Below are positions 46,039-54,496 of a stretch of DNA of 64,000 bases, piece after piece (within the stretch, counting starts at the first letter, position 1; the number at the start of each line of letters is the position of its first letter). Made by a program: the position numbers and the translations under genes. Source of the DNA: Xanthomonas hyacinthi (lineage in GTDB: Bacteria > Pseudomonadota > Gammaproteobacteria > Xanthomonadales > Xanthomonadaceae); the NCBI RefSeq assembly GCF_009769165.1, contig NZ_CP043476.1, forward strand, positions 1,929,001 to 1,993,000. The letters are read 5' to 3'. The notes under the pieces were generated by a model. The model did not search any database and was not told where the DNA came from. It saw nothing but the letters and a program-made list of their open reading frames with translations.

Positions 46039-47169
46039 CTACGGCGCTTCCACGAACGGCGCCACCTCGCGCTCCTCGGCTTGGGCATCGACCAGGCGCT
46101 GCAGCAGCAGCGCCAGGGTCGCCACGTCCTGGTGGTTGTGCGCGGCGACGCGGCGCAGGTTGCGCGCGCTGCCGCCGCGCAGGTAGCTCAGCCATGCGGC
46201 GGGCGCTTCGGAACCGGGCAGGTCGTCTTCGCGCACGATGCGCAGCAGCTGGCGTTCGATGGTGGCGAGCTTGCAGTTCTCCCAGCTGCCGCGATAACGG
46301 CGCCGGGTGGGATGCAGCAGGTCCACGTGGTCCAGCGCCGACAGCGGGTCGGCGCTGCGCGCCAGCCGGTAGCGGGTCTTCAGCAGCGGCGCGTCGTAGC
46401 AGCGGCCGTTGTAGCTGGACAGCACCGTGGTCGGCGCCAGCCATGCGCGGAACGCTTCGAGCATGGCCTTTTCCGCGCCCATCGTGGCCATCATCAGCTG
46501 GCGGATGCGCAGGCCGGGACCTTCGACGGGATGCAGGTACCAGTCGGCCGCGCCGATCATGAAGGCGCGGGTGCCGGTGCCGCCGGCCAGGCCGGTGGTC
46601 TCGGTGTCGAAGAACAGCAGGTCCGACGGCTGCACCGCGTCCTCGCGCCGGGCGAAGGCCAGCGACAGCGCCGCGGCGGGGATCGGCTGCGGCAGGAACG
46701 CCTCGATCAGCTGCAGGCCGGGTGCGATCTCCACGCCGGGCAGATGGCGGTCGGCGGCCTGCGGCGTGCGTGGCGCCGCGGCCGGCGCCACCGCGCGTTC
46801 GCGCATCCCGAGCAGGCGCCGCAGCGAGGCGACGTCGGCGCCGCGCTGGGCGAACGGTTCGATCGCGATCGGCGGCGCCACGGCGACCGCGGTACTGCCG
46901 TTGCGCGCAGGCAACGCAGGTTGCGACGTGGCGCGTGACGTAGGCGCGGCGGGCACTGCGTCTGGACCGCGCGGCGGCTTGCGCAGCAGCGTCGAGCGGC
47001 CTGTCGACGCTGCCGGCTTCGCCGGCGCGGGCATCGGCGAAGCCACACCCGTCGCGGCGACCGCTTTGCCGGGCGAGCGCGTGTCTGGCACAGGCGCGCG
47101 CCACGCGTCCACGCGCGCATCGCCGGCCTGCCTGCGCAGCGCGCGCAGGCGTTCGAGGCTGATGCTCAT
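46039..47169 (-). CDS. RNase H-like exonuclease of the YprB/MrfB type
   Basis: 376 residues from the ATG at 47167-47169. The first about 110 residues are a Pro/Ala-rich linker, then a DEDDh exonuclease fold: LFFDTETTGLAGG (near 188-200), LSSYNGRCYDAPLLKTRY, DLLHPTRRRY, and HNHQDVATLALLL (near 345) with the H-x4-D ending. B. subtilis MrfB (YprB) has this fold and acts with helicase MrfA in removing mitomycin damage. The start ATGA overlaps the stop of the upstream helicase, so the two are translationally coupled. Confidence 0.82.
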   Translation of the reverse strand: MSISLERLRALRRQAGDARVDAWRAPVPDTRSPGKAVAATGVASPMPAPAKPAASTGRSTLLRKPPRGPDAVPAAPTSRATSQPALPARNGSTAVAVAPPIAIEPFAQRGADVASLRRLLGMRERAVAPAAAPRTPQAADRHLPGVEIAPGLQLIEAFLPQPIPAAALSLAFARREDAVQPSDLLFFDTETTGLAGGTGTRAFMIGAADWYLHPVEGPGLRIRQLMMATMGAEKAMLEAFRAWLAPTTVLSSYNGRCYDAPLLKTRYRLARSADPLSALDHVDLLHPTRRRYRGSWENCKLATIERQLLRIVREDDLPGSEAPAAWLSYLRGGSARNLRRVAAHNHQDVATLALLLQRLVDAQAEEREVAPFVEAP

Positions 47170-49661
47170 GCGCTCCACTCCGGCAGCGCATCGAATTCGC
47201 GGTCGCTCGTGGTGGTTTCCTCGTCCAGCGCCGCGTTCTCCAGCAGCAGGCGCAGCACCTGCAGCGCCAGCGCCTTCGGCGTGGTCGCGCTGTCTTCCTG
47301 CGCGGCCAGCACCGGGCCGACGCAGGCCGGGCAGCCGGCCACGCAGTCGCAGCGCTGCACCAGTTCGCGCGCGCGCTGCACCAGCTCGGCCTGGCGCTGC
47401 CACAGCGGCTCGCTCAGGCCCACGCCGCCGGGGAAGTTGTCGTACAGGTACACGGTGGGCACGAACTGCTGCAGTTCCACGCCGACCGGTTCGCCGTTGT
47501 CGCCGCCGCGTAGCTGGCCGCGGCCCTTGGCGTCGGCCATCGCGAACCAGGCGCCATCGCCGTCGCCCACCGCCTTCTGCAGGTCGCGCGCGTCGGCCAT
47601 CACCGCCACCGTCGCCACCACGTGCAGCGCGTAGGCCGCGCCGAGGAAGCCGTCCAGCGCGTCCTGCCTGGCGGCGAACGCCTTCAGCAGGGTGGCCTGC
47701 GGCAGCTGCCACCACACCGCGGTGGTATGCAGTTCCTGGTCGGGCAGGGCGACCGGGCCGTAGCCGATGTTCTCGTGGGTGTAGTAGCGGATCTTCTTGT
47801 AGCCGGCCACGCGCCGCACCACGTGCACCTCGCCGTGGTGGCTGTCGCCGCGCCCGGCCGCGCCGCCGTCGAAACGGTCCAGCACCTTGAGCTTGGTGAA
47901 GTCGATGCTGTCGGTGTAGTAGTCCACATGGGTGCGGGTGACGTAGGCCTTGCGCCCTTCCCAGTCCAGCGTCTCCACCTGGTACGGGGTGCTCTGCACC
48001 ATATGGATCGCGCCTTCGTACAAGGTCAGCGCAGCGGCGGAATAATCCACTTCGGCGATGATCTGCTGCTTGCCGTCGGTCTTGTCGACGACCACGAAGT
48101 TGCCGTCGGCCATCGAGCGCAGGCTCACCGCGTTGGCCGGGTAGCTGTCGGCGATCCACTCCCAGCGCTCGCCTTCCTGGTGCACCACGTCGCTTTCGGC
48201 CAGCGCTTCCAGGAACACCGCCGGATCGACCGGGCCGAACCCCTCGCCGGCGACGAAGGTCAGTTCGAACGCGGCGCAGCGGATGTGGTCGAACAGGATC
48301 AGCGGCTGGTCCGGGGCGATGCGCGCGTGTTCGGGCGAGGCGTCGGCGAAGAAGTCCGGATGCCGCACCACGTACTGGTCCAGCGGCTGCGAGCTGGCCA
48401 CCAGCACGCCGAGCGACGGCTGCTGGCGGCGCCCGGCGCGGCCGAAGCGCTGCCAGGTCGCGGCCACGCTGCCGGGGTAGCCGTTGAGCACGACCACGTC
48501 CAGCGCGCCGATGTCCACGCCCAGTTCCAGCGCGGACGTTGAAACGATGCCGTCGATGCTGCCGGCGCGCATCGCGCGTTCGGCCTCGCGGCGTTCGGTG
48601 GGCAGGTAGCCGCCGCGGTAGGCGCGGATGCGCGGCGGCTTGCGCGGATCGTGGTCGAAGATGTCCTTCAGGTACTTGGTCAGCACCTCCACCATCAGCC
48701 GGGTCTGCGCGAACACCAGGGTCTTCAGCCCGGACTTGATCGCGATGCGCGCGATGCGGTTGCTCTGCGAGCGTGCCGACGCGCGCAGGCCCAGGTCGGC
48801 GTTGACCACCGGCGGGTTCCACAGCAGCACGTGCTTGTCGCCGCACGGCGCGCCGGACTCGGTGATCGCATGCACGCGCTGCTCGATCAGCGCCTCGGCG
48901 TGCGCGCGCGGGTTGCCGATGGTGGCCGAGCACAGGATGAACTGCGGGTTCACCCCGTAGAACGCGCAGATGCGCTTGAGCCGGCGCAGCACGTTGGTGA
49001 CGTGGCTGCCGAACACGCCGCGGTAGGTGTGGATTTCGTCGATCACCACGTAGCGCAGGTTCTCGAAGAACTGCGCCCACTTGGTGTGATGCGGCAGGAT
49101 CGCCTGGTGCAGCATGTCCGGGTTGCTGACCACGATGTCGCCGTGCAGGCGGATCGCCTGGCGCGCATCGCCCGGCGTGTCGCCGTCGAAGGTGAAGGCC
49201 TTCACCCCCAGTTCGCCGGCGCGGTTGAGTTCCAGCAGCTCGGCCACCTGGTCCTGCGCCAGCGCCTTGGTCGGGAACAGGTACAGCGCCTTGGCCTGCG
49301 CGGTCATCGCCGCGGCCAGCACCGGCAGCGTGTAGCACAGCGACTTGCCCGAGGCGGTGGGGGTGGCGATGGCCACGTGTTCGCCGCGCTGCGCCGCATC
49401 CCAGGCCTGCGCCTGATGGCTGTACAGCTGCTCGATGCCGCGCGCCTGCAGCGCCGCGACCAGCGCCGCCGGCACGTCGCCCGGGATCGGCGCGTAGCGG
49501 CCCGCGCGGCCGGGGATCATGAAGCTGCCGGTGATGCGGTCGTGGTAGCGCCGCTCCAGCCGTTCGGTCAGCAGCGCGCCGTCGCGCGAAGGCGCGCCGC
49601 CGGTGGTGGACAGGGCGCGCTCGGCGTCCTCGGTGCGGCGGGCTAGGGCGTGGGCGGGCAT
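47166..49661 (-). CDS. DEAD/DEAH helicase of the YprA/MrfA type with C-terminal Cys cluster
   Basis: 831 residues from the ATG at 49659-49661 (MPAHALARRTEDAERALSTT); a TTG 15 bases upstream is an alternative. Motif Q-like LYSHQAQAW, motif I TPTASGKS (near 102), motif II DEIHTYRGVFGSH (near 208), ILCSATIGNP, STSALELGVDIGALD and GRAGRRQQ are present. The DUF1998-like end carries CDCVAGCPACVGP (near 770), the four-Cys zinc or Fe-S site of MrfA. It is a 3'-5' DNA translocase by homology. The pair with the exonuclease suggests a lesion-excision system. Confidence 0.88.
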   Translation of the reverse strand: MPAHALARRTEDAERALSTTGGAPSRDGALLTERLERRYHDRITGSFMIPGRAGRYAPIPGDVPAALVAALQARGIEQLYSHQAQAWDAAQRGEHVAIATPTASGKSLCYTLPVLAAAMTAQAKALYLFPTKALAQDQVAELLELNRAGELGVKAFTFDGDTPGDARQAIRLHGDIVVSNPDMLHQAILPHHTKWAQFFENLRYVVIDEIHTYRGVFGSHVTNVLRRLKRICAFYGVNPQFILCSATIGNPRAHAEALIEQRVHAITESGAPCGDKHVLLWNPPVVNADLGLRASARSQSNRIARIAIKSGLKTLVFAQTRLMVEVLTKYLKDIFDHDPRKPPRIRAYRGGYLPTERREAERAMRAGSIDGIVSTSALELGVDIGALDVVVLNGYPGSVAATWQRFGRAGRRQQPSLGVLVASSQPLDQYVVRHPDFFADASPEHARIAPDQPLILFDHIRCAAFELTFVAGEGFGPVDPAVFLEALAESDVVHQEGERWEWIADSYPANAVSLRSMADGNFVVVDKTDGKQQIIAEVDYSAAALTLYEGAIHMVQSTPYQVETLDWEGRKAYVTRTHVDYYTDSIDFTKLKVLDRFDGGAAGRGDSHHGEVHVVRRVAGYKKIRYYTHENIGYGPVALPDQELHTTAVWWQLPQATLLKAFAARQDALDGFLGAAYALHVVATVAVMADARDLQKAVGDGDGAWFAMADAKGRGQLRGGDNGEPVGVELQQFVPTVYLYDNFPGGVGLSEPLWQRQAELVQRARELVQRCDCVAGCPACVGPVLAAQEDSATTPKALALQVLRLLLENAALDEETTTSDREFDALPEWSA

Positions 49662-49788
49662 CGGCACGGCTCTCAAAGCGGGTCAGGGAAGCGGAAACGC
49701 GTCTCAGGGTATGAGACAGCGGCCGAACCGGCGAGGGCAGCTGGCTGAGCGGATTCAGCCAGAGCAGCGCAGCACGTGCAGGATATCC

Positions 49789-49822
49789 ATGACGAGTTGC
49801 GTTATATGACGAGTTGCGTTAT
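49789..49822 (+). promoter_or_regulatory. Perfect 17-bp tandem repeat in the higBA promoter
   Basis: ATGACGAGTTGCGTTAT occurs twice head to tail, at 49789-49805 and 49806-49822, ending 10 bases before the likely higB start. Placement suggests a HigA operator or a repeat covering the promoter. Confidence 0.7.
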
Positions 49823-49831
49823 GGTTGCTGC

Positions 49832-50113
49832 GTGATCCGGAACTTTGTCGACAAGGAAGCCGAAAAGATCTGGCAGGGCATGCCTTCCCGGCGATTGCCG
49901 GCCGATATCCGGGCCGTGGCTCGGCGCAAGCTGCGCATGCTCAACAGCGCGGCCACGCTGGACGATCTGCGTGTTCCGCCGGCCAACCGTCTGGAGTCCT
50001 TGAAGGGAGACCGCAAGGGCCAATACAGCATCCGGATCAACGATCAATGGCGCGTGTGCTTCCAATGGAAGGACGGCGATGCGCTGGACGTGGAAATCGT
50101 CGACTACCACTGA
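49832..50113 (+). CDS. higB: HigB-family (RelE-like) mRNA interferase toxin
   Basis: 93 residues from the GTG at 49832 (V/MIRNFVDKEAEKIWQG), with the standard HigB motifs RKLRMLNSAATLDDLRVPPA, LKGDRKGQYSIRINDQWRVC and VEIVDYH. The frame upstream to a TTG at 49814 overlaps the tandem repeat and is less likely. It cleaves mRNA on the ribosome. There is no ribosome site, so translation may be leaderless. The cognate antitoxin is next. Confidence 0.92.
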   Translation: MIRNFVDKEAEKIWQGMPSRRLPADIRAVARRKLRMLNSAATLDDLRVPPANRLESLKGDRKGQYSIRINDQWRVCFQWKDGDALDVEIVDYH

Positions 50114-50127
50114 CCCATCGAGCCGCC

Positions 50128-50418
50128 ATGAAGACCCTGCCCAACATCCACCCCGGCGAAGTCCTGCTGGAGGAATTCCTGACCCCGCTGGGCATCAGCC
50201 AGAACGCACTGGCGCGCGCCGCCGGCGTGCCGCCGCGCCGCATCAACGAAATCGTGCTCGGCAAGCGCAGCGTCACCGCCGACAGCGCGATCCGGCTGGC
50301 CGCCGCGCTCGGCACCAGCGAGCGCTTCTGGCTCGGCCTGCAGGCCGACTACGACCTGGAACAGGCGCGGCGCGCGCTGGGCGCGCAGGCACAGAAGATC
50401 GAACGCATCGCGGCGTAG
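50128..50418 (+). CDS. higA: HigA-family antitoxin (HTH, XRE type)
   Basis: 96 residues, MKTLPNIHPGEVLLEEFLTP, with the HTH ISQNALARAAGVPPRRINEI and the HigA end LGTSERFWLGLQADYDLEQA. It neutralises HigB and represses the operon; 14 bases separate the genes. The toxin-first order is usual for HigBA. Confidence 0.93.
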   Translation: MKTLPNIHPGEVLLEEFLTPLGISQNALARAAGVPPRRINEIVLGKRSVTADSAIRLAAALGTSERFWLGLQADYDLEQARRALGAQAQKIERIAA

Positions 50419-50566
50419 CCCACGCAGTTGCGGCGCCGCCGTCGCGATGCCGCCCGACGACGGCGCGCGCGGGCCCGCAACGCTGAGCTGATCGTCGCGG
50501 CCAGCGCGTATCCTGTGCTCCCCCCTCGCGCAGCGGCGCCGTCCCCCGACGCGTCGAAGACTCGCC

Positions 50567-51229
50567 TTGTCCGTGCCTGCTCCCGCCCCCGCCGCACATT
50601 ACAAAACCGCCGGCGCCCGCCGCGCCGACCTGATCGTGCACGCCGCCGGCCTGCTGCTGTCCATCGTCGGCGGCGCCATGCTGATCTGGCGCCCCCACGC
50701 CAACCATGCGCTGCTCCTGGCCACCTGCGTCTACGCGCTGGGGATGTTGGTGATGTTCGCCTGCTCGGCCGCCTACAACTTCGCCCCGCCACAGCGCCAG
50801 CCGATCCTGCGCAAGCTCGACCACGCCGGCATCTTCGTGATGATCGCCGGTTCCTACACGCCGCTGTTCGTGCTGGCGCTGTCCGGTGCCTGGGTCTGGT
50901 CGATGACCCTGGCGGTGTGGGGCGTGGCCCTGTTCGGCGTGTTCGCCAAACTGTTCCTGCCCGGCATCAGCAAGGGCTTCTGGGTCGCGATCTACCTGCT
51001 GCTGGGCTGGGCCGGTATCGTCGCGATCAAGCCGCTCATGGCCAGCCTGGACAGCGCCGTGCTGTGGTTCATCGCCGCCGGCGGCATGTTCTACACCGTG
51101 GGCGTGGGCTTCTACGTGCGCAAGTCGATGGTCTACAACCGCGCCATCTGGCACGCGCACGTGCTCGGCGGCGCGCTGAGCCACTGGTGCGCCATCTGGC
51201 TGTGCCTGCGGCCGTTGCAGGCGGCCTGA
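50567..51229 (+). CDS. Hemolysin III/YqfA (PAQR-like) membrane protein
   Basis: 220 residues with about seven hydrophobic segments. Family metal-site motifs are visible: VHAAG (His near 27), SAAYNF, LRKLDHAGIFVMIAGSYTP and HAHVLGG. The role of bacterial members is uncertain despite the name. The start is TTG at 50567 or GTG at 50573; both lack a good ribosome site. Confidence 0.85.
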   Translation: MSVPAPAPAAHYKTAGARRADLIVHAAGLLLSIVGGAMLIWRPHANHALLLATCVYALGMLVMFACSAAYNFAPPQRQPILRKLDHAGIFVMIAGSYTPLFVLALSGAWVWSMTLAVWGVALFGVFAKLFLPGISKGFWVAIYLLLGWAGIVAIKPLMASLDSAVLWFIAAGGMFYTVGVGFYVRKSMVYNRAIWHAHVLGGALSHWCAIWLCLRPLQAA

Positions 51230-51332
51230 GCGTCTTGCACGTGTGGGTCGGCGCCGCGTTGGCGACGTTCAGCCGCCGACCGTAAGCTCGGCGCAGGCCA
51301 TGGCCCTCGCGCATGGGAAAGGACCGATTTCG

Positions 51333-51785
51333 ATGTGCAATGCCGTGCGTTCCGTCGTTGCCGCAGCGCTGCTTGGCATGGCCGCGCACGCGCATGCCCG
51401 GCAGGCCGACCCCGCACCCGTCGCGACCAGCCCGCCGCCGCAGGACGTCCAGACCCTTGGCGAAGTGCGCGCGCTGCCGCCGGACGCGGAACAGCCGCTG
51501 GACCTGTATCGCTTCAAGAATCCGGTCAGCGCCCAACCCAACCGCTTCGACAAGGACTGGCGGCCACCGCCCTCGGTGGAGCAGGTCAGCCAGGGCGGCG
51601 GCTACCTCGCCCTCGGCATCTACTACGTTGCCGGCAAGGCCGCCAAGGGCCTGCATGCCCTCACCGGCGCGCCGGACCACGTTCAGCCGGCCATCGCCCG
51701 CCCACCGCCATTGGACGACGCGCAACTGCGCCGCGCGGCGCAACTCTGCGACGCGCAGAACGCGGACTGCGCTGCGCAGCAGTGA
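51333..51785 (+). CDS. Small exported protein of unknown function
   Basis: 150 residues, MCNAVRSVVAAALLGMAAHA, with a signal peptide ending near HARQA, a Pro-rich segment, FKNPVSAQPNRFDKDWRPPP, a hydrophobic GGGYLALGIYYVAGKAAKG and a Cys pair near the end (AAQLCDAQNADCAAQQ). No family recognised. Confidence 0.65.
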   Translation: MCNAVRSVVAAALLGMAAHAHARQADPAPVATSPPPQDVQTLGEVRALPPDAEQPLDLYRFKNPVSAQPNRFDKDWRPPPSVEQVSQGGGYLALGIYYVAGKAAKGLHALTGAPDHVQPAIARPPPLDDAQLRRAAQLCDAQNADCAAQQ

Positions 51786-52066
51786 GCCACCCCGACTGGC
51801 GCTGCCGCCGGCCTGCGTCGCGCCCGGGCGCGGCGGTGGCGACGCCGGCATGGGACCGCACCATCGCGTGGTTCGGGAACCATCGTGCCTGACGCACGCG
51901 GGGCCAGGCCACTGGTCGTGCTGTCTTCGCCATGCATGCGCGCAGCCGTTGGCCGCACCTGCAATGACCAGGGCGGCGTTCGGCGCAGGCCCGCGCGTGT
52001 TGCACTTCCCCGTGCATCGAACCTGCGCCGCGGTCCACGCGCGTTGCGCAGACGGCGCGCAGGCGC
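51786..52066. other. Intergenic DNA, no gene seen
   Basis: The 281 bases between convergent genes hold no frame with protein-like character or good start. Confidence 0.5.
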
Positions 52067-52486
52067 TTACAGCGAGCAGCGCAGGCGGCGGCCGCGATGG
52101 ACGAAGGTGTCGGTGCGCGCGTCGTAGCTGCGGTAACGCTGTTGGCAGGCGCGCGCGTGACGATACCAATCGTCTTGCCGGGACCGGTGCGCGGGAGGAT
52201 CGCCCGGGCGCGGACCCCACTTGGGATCCCAGCGTCCATAGCGCTTGTCGTCCGGGCGGTCGTCCCTGCGGCGATCGTCGCCATGGTCGCCGGGCCGATC
52301 GTCATGCCGGTCGTCGTGCCGGGCCTCGTCGCGGCGATCAGGGTTAGGTTGGTCAGGCCGCGGCGGGTCGTCGTGGCGCGGGCCATCGTCGTAACGGTTC
52401 TGGGGCTGAACCTGGTCCGCACCTGCAACGGCAGGAAGGCTGGCGGCCAGGGCGCAAGCGACGACAACTCCAAGCATCTTGTTCAT
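52067..52486 (-). CDS. Secreted BA14K-like protein, Asp/Arg-rich
   Basis: 139 residues from the ATG at 52484-52486, GGAGAAG upstream. Signal peptide MNKMLGVVVACALAASLPAV. The middle is a low-complexity Asp/Arg/His/Pro run. The end RACQQRYRSYDARTDTFVHR and the RRLRCSL finish match the BA14K motif (C-x2-RYRSYD, final Cys). Confidence 0.68.
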   Translation of the reverse strand: MNKMLGVVVACALAASLPAVAGADQVQPQNRYDDGPRHDDPPRPDQPNPDRRDEARHDDRHDDRPGDHGDDRRRDDRPDDKRYGRWDPKWGPRPGDPPAHRSRQDDWYRHARACQQRYRSYDARTDTFVHRGRRLRCSL

Positions 52487-52639
52487 TCGACTTCTCCATG
52501 GGCGGGTGACGCATTGCATACGATCCGGCGATGACACTACGCGCACCGGTACGGTGACGCCGTGATGTCGGCCGCCCGTGCAGGCGGCCGGGATGCCGGA
52601 TGGGGCCGCCGCCGTGGGACGACAGCCGCTGGCCCGGTG

Positions 52640-52933
52640 TCACTGGGTAAGGATGGCCTGGGCCAGTTGCAGGTCGCTGGCCTGGCGCGCGTTCGGGTCG
52701 CGCTCGCGCAGCAACTGTAGCGCCGACTCCAGCTGCGCGCCGCGGATGCGGCCCTCGCTGGCGACGAAGCTCGCGGCATCGTCGCGCGCCTGCAGCACCA
52801 CTTTGTCGTCGCCGGAACTGCTGCTGCCGGCCGAGGATGCGCCGGCGGAGGTGCCGGCGAAGCTGGAGGCCTGGGCCAGCAGCGGCAGGGAAAGGCCCGC
52901 CAGCAACGCGCCGGCCAAGGTGATCTTGTTCAT
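52640..52933 (-). CDS. Small exported DUF2388-type protein
   Basis: 97 residues, MNKITLAGALLAGLSLPLLA signal, a Ser/Gly-rich stretch, then VVLQARDDAASFVASEGRIR and SDLQLAQAIL, resembling DUF2388 proteins known mainly from Pseudomonas. Function unknown. It lies 153 bases upstream of the BA14K-like gene on the same strand. Confidence 0.65.
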   Translation of the reverse strand: MNKITLAGALLAGLSLPLLAQASSFAGTSAGASSAGSSSSGDDKVVLQARDDAASFVASEGRIRGAQLESALQLLRERDPNARQASDLQLAQAILTQ

Positions 52934-53160
52934 GGATATCGCTCCAGAGTGGATGCAGCGTGTTCCCGGCGCTCGGCACCGGACGTTCCAGCATCGCCGC
53001 GGCAGATTGCCGCGGCGAACCCATCATCGCGTCGAATGGCGCGGTGCGCAGCATCGATCCACCGCGCGCGCAGCGCTGCCGCCGCTGGCCCGCGCTGGCG
53101 CTGCTCCGGCGGCGTCGCGCGCGTGGGGACGCAGACGTTGCGCTGCCGGCGCCGGCGCGT

Positions 53161-53352
53161 TCAATCGCGCGGGCCGCAGCGGCCCGCGCGATTGCGCGAC
53201 AGCATCGCGGCGATCGTGTGCAGGCGCCGGCTCATCCAGCCGGCTGCCGGGCGGACGTGCGGCGACGGGATCTCCGGAAGATCGAACAGCGCCTGCTCAC
53301 CCGGCCGCAATGCGGGCGAGGCAGCGGAGGGCGTGGGATGGTGCGGCTTCAT
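53161..53352 (-). CDS. Doubtful small ORF (63 aa)
   Basis: MKPHHPTPSAASPALRPGEQ and ALFDLPEIPSPHVRPAAGWM, with CAT at 53350-53352. It might be a small genuine protein; the ribosome site is weak and there is no known family. The whole 52934-53779 interval otherwise has no clear gene. Confidence 0.3.
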   Translation of the reverse strand: MKPHHPTPSAASPALRPGEQALFDLPEIPSPHVRPAAGWMSRRLHTIAAMLSRNRAGRCGPRD

Positions 53353-53485
53353 GGGGGAGGCCTGACGGGAGGTGGCAAAGCACGGCGGACGAACGACACA
53401 ACACGATGCAGCAATCTTGCTACGCGGCAGCGACGGGTCATCTCGCTGCCGCCGCGCCTGTTCGGAACTTTGGTTTCGGACCATG

Positions 53486-53518
53486 TTGTATAAAAACCAA
53501 ACTGTACGGTTTTATTAT
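53486..53518. promoter_or_regulatory. AT-rich promoter-like patch with TetR-type palindrome
   Basis: TGTATAAAAACC is followed by AACTGTACGGTT (10 of 12 bases self-complementary), the style of operator bound by TetR-family repressors. No TetR or efflux gene lies next to it. Confidence 0.4.
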
Positions 53519-53779
53519 TGAGCTGCCGCCTGCGGCTGTCAACACGAGCGCAAGAGGCGGTTCACCTCGCGGCCAGCCACTCCGGCCGACGCATGCCTCG
53601 CGTCCGCCGGCAGGACGATCTAGGGCCTATCCCGATCGCGGCAACAGGCCCTAAGCGCCGGCGTCTGCCGCAGGCCCCGTCGAACTGCTGGTCCTTGAGG
53701 TCCAGTTGCGCGTGGCCGCCGCCGAAGTCGAGACCGCAGCACCGACCGCATCGGCCAGCGCGGGTTCGCGTTCGCCGCG

Positions 53780-54298
53780 TCAGCGGTTCGGGCTGGCGTA
53801 CCTCTCCAATTCGTCGGCGCGTGCGCTGATCCGCTGCAGCGCGGCCTCGGCGTTCTGCAATGCCGCTGCCTGGCCGCGGCCGCCGAGGGTCTTGTCCAGA
53901 GCGTTCGCCTGCGCGCTGGACTGCTGCCAGGTGTACTGCGCGTCCATCAGCTTGGCCCTGTCGCTGCCGCTAAGCCGATGGCGCAGTGTGTCGTAGGCCT
54001 TGCTCAGGCGGTCTTCCTGCAGCCTGTGTTCGCGCGCGATGCAGCGCCTTCGATCGTCCAAACCGCTCGCCTGCTTGCGGCAGTCCAGGTAGGCGGCGGA
54101 CAAGCCCTTGGCCGCACCGGCGTCTGCCGCCTGCTGCTGCTGCAGTTGTTGCTGCAACTGCTGAAGCTGTTGGAGTTGCTGTTGCTGTTGTTGCATCTGT
54201 TGCTGATCCTGCTGCGCGTTTGCTTCGACGCCGGCGGCCGCAGCGGCCAGCAGCACGACCCGCAACAGCCTGCGGCGCTTGCTTCCCTTGGTTCCCAT
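53780..54298 (-). CDS. LprI-like (DUF1311) exported protein with poly-Gln tract
   Basis: 172 residues from the ATG at 54296-54298. A signal-like N-terminus (MGTKGSKRRRLLRVVLLAAA) is followed by an uninterrupted Gln-rich stretch at about residues 27-56 and then an LprI-type helical domain: CRKQASGLDDRRRCIAREHR, LRHRLSGSDRAKLMDAQYTW. Members inhibit lysozyme or bind surface partners. Gln run is encoded at 54129-54216 by mixed CAA and CAG codons. Confidence 0.7.
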   Translation of the reverse strand: MGTKGSKRRRLLRVVLLAAAAAGVEANAQQDQQQMQQQQQQLQQLQQLQQQLQQQQAADAGAAKGLSAAYLDCRKQASGLDDRRRCIAREHRLQEDRLSKAYDTLRHRLSGSDRAKLMDAQYTWQQSSAQANALDKTLGGRGQAAALQNAEAALQRISARADELERYASPNR

Positions 54299-54496
54299 GA
54301 GTCCTTCCCCTTCTGACCGGTCCGATCCTGGCATGCACAGCGGGAGTCCCGCAAGCCGACGCCTGGCTGAACGCCTGCCGGCAGGCGTCGACACTTCGGG
54401 TCGCTGGCGGTAGCGGGTGTGCAGCGCAATCGGTCAGCATGCGGCAGCGCCGACGGCCGAGGTCGTCGGCGACCCTTTTTGTTGCCGGTGCCTGCC

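Noticed and set aside
46325..46334. TCCACGTGG-like motif in the MrfB-like gene as a fourth parS
   Set aside because: Lacks both outer arms of the 14-bp core.
53518..53829. Plus-strand 103-codon frame downstream of the palindrome
   Set aside because: Arg/Ser/Pro-rich translation with no motif, start is not supported, and it overlaps the LprI-like gene.
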